Below are positions 63,890-64,000 of a stretch of 64,000 nucleotides of DNA, piece by piece. This DNA comes from UTCFX2 sp002050125 (lineage in GTDB: Bacteria > Chloroflexota > Anaerolineae > Anaerolineales > UBA4823), in contig JAOSJQ010000001.1 of the NCBI GenBank assembly GCA_027494035.1, forward strand, positions 3,410,001 through 3,474,000, read 5' to 3'. The notes under the pieces are model-generated. The model was given only the letters and a program-made list of their open reading frames with translations. It had not been told where the DNA came from and did not search any database. A program made the position numbers and the translations under genes. Numbering within the stretch: position 1 is the first letter of the stretch; the number at the start of each line of letters is the position of its first letter.

Positions 63890-64000
63890 ATGACGAAGCA
63901 GCTTGTGCTTGAAAAGACCGCTCAGGCAATCGAAATCCTGCAGGAGACGGAGATCGATCTCTGGCTGACCTTCGTGCGCGAGACGCCTGCCAGCGGCGAT
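63890..64000 (+). CDS. M24-family (Xaa-Pro peptidase-like) protein, 5' part
   Basis: ATG 63890 opens a frame that runs off the right edge: 'MTKQLVLEKTAQAIEILQET' and then 'DLWLTFVRETPASGD'. The 'ILQExxIDLWLTFVRET' start is the usual N-terminus of M24 metallopeptidases of the Xaa-Pro group. It is 18 nt after the carboxypeptidase stop, so the two peptidases are probably in one transcript. Only 37 residues are visible. Confidence 0.65.
   Translation, partial: MTKQLVLEKTAQAIEILQETEIDLWLTFVRETPASGD

Noticed and set aside
1..64000. Use of UGA as tryptophan by the organism
   Set aside because: Many intact genes end at TGA with the next gene starting in a different frame, such as 2136 and 5706; the UGA in the ISL3 genes is local.
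1..64000. CRISPR arrays, tRNA or rRNA genes
   Set aside because: No regularly spaced direct repeats, no conserved rRNA segments and no cloverleaf-like tRNA sequences were noticed on reading both strands.

Overview
The window looks like a chromosomal segment of a Gram-positive-like or monoderm bacterium of the Chloroflexota, probably Anaerolineae-related. This is inferred from gene content: giant BTAD/LuxR and XRE-ATPase-TPR regulators, Tat-anchored L,D-transpeptidase, Pro/Thr-rich lipoproteins with SH3 or CAP/LysM domains, a type IIIA proton ATPase, and several small conserved hypotheticals. No rRNA, tRNA or CRISPR array was seen. GC content varies strongly: GC-rich housekeeping-like DNA from about 43.9 to 64 kb, AT-rich accessory blocks at about 17.5-36.6 kb.

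Layout. 0-0.56 kb: back-to-back fragments of a phage head protein and a SulP transporter. 0.9-5.2 kb: a compact operon of Fic, RecQ helicase fused to a ComF-like phosphoribosyltransferase, and a DprA-like protein, preceded by a perfect inverted repeat; this is the best candidate for an unusual DNA-handling or defence system. 5.4-6.1 kb: a Phd/VapC toxin-antitoxin pair. 6.15-10.06 kb: conserved hypothetical genes, several broken. 10.06-16.03 kb: a truncated BTAD regulator, a sulfurtransferase, a decayed gene, a SnoaL-like protein and an XRE-ATPase regulator. 16.2-17.5 kb: ISL3 copy 1. 17.5-21.7 kb: GNAT, serine hydrolase, membrane protein, flavodoxin and small genes. 22-23.15 kb: an IS4-like element. 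23.2-26.8 kb: a BTAD-LuxR regulator. 27.1-30.8 kb: three CPBP membrane proteases, a GNAT and a lipoprotein. 30.9-32.6 kb: nested IS debris with ISL3 copy 2 and a helicase tail.

32.7-36.7 kb: sugar ABC transporter genes divergent from a Gfo/Idh/MocA oxidoreductase. 36.8-40.7 kb: a molybdate locus (mop, modB, modA and an ArsR-type plus binding-protein regulator). An 874-bp IS5-like element sits between modB and mop, and a second copy in inverse orientation lies at 41.1 kb, where it splits the restriction gene of a ThaI-like restriction-modification pair. 43.9-48.5 kb: PLP decarboxylase, SAM methyltransferase and proton ATPase. 48.8-59.6 kb: envelope and secreted proteins, leucyl aminopeptidase and an ABC-2 exporter. 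59.85-64 kb: a PRPP-synthetase-like protein, an AAA ATPase, an M14 carboxypeptidase and the start of an M24 peptidase.

At least eight otherwise well-preserved genes carry single-base shifts, mostly in short homopolymers. Many of these may be sequencing or assembly errors, so frameshifted genes are annotated as single reconstructed genes. In-frame nonsense changes and IS insertions are separate and more likely real.
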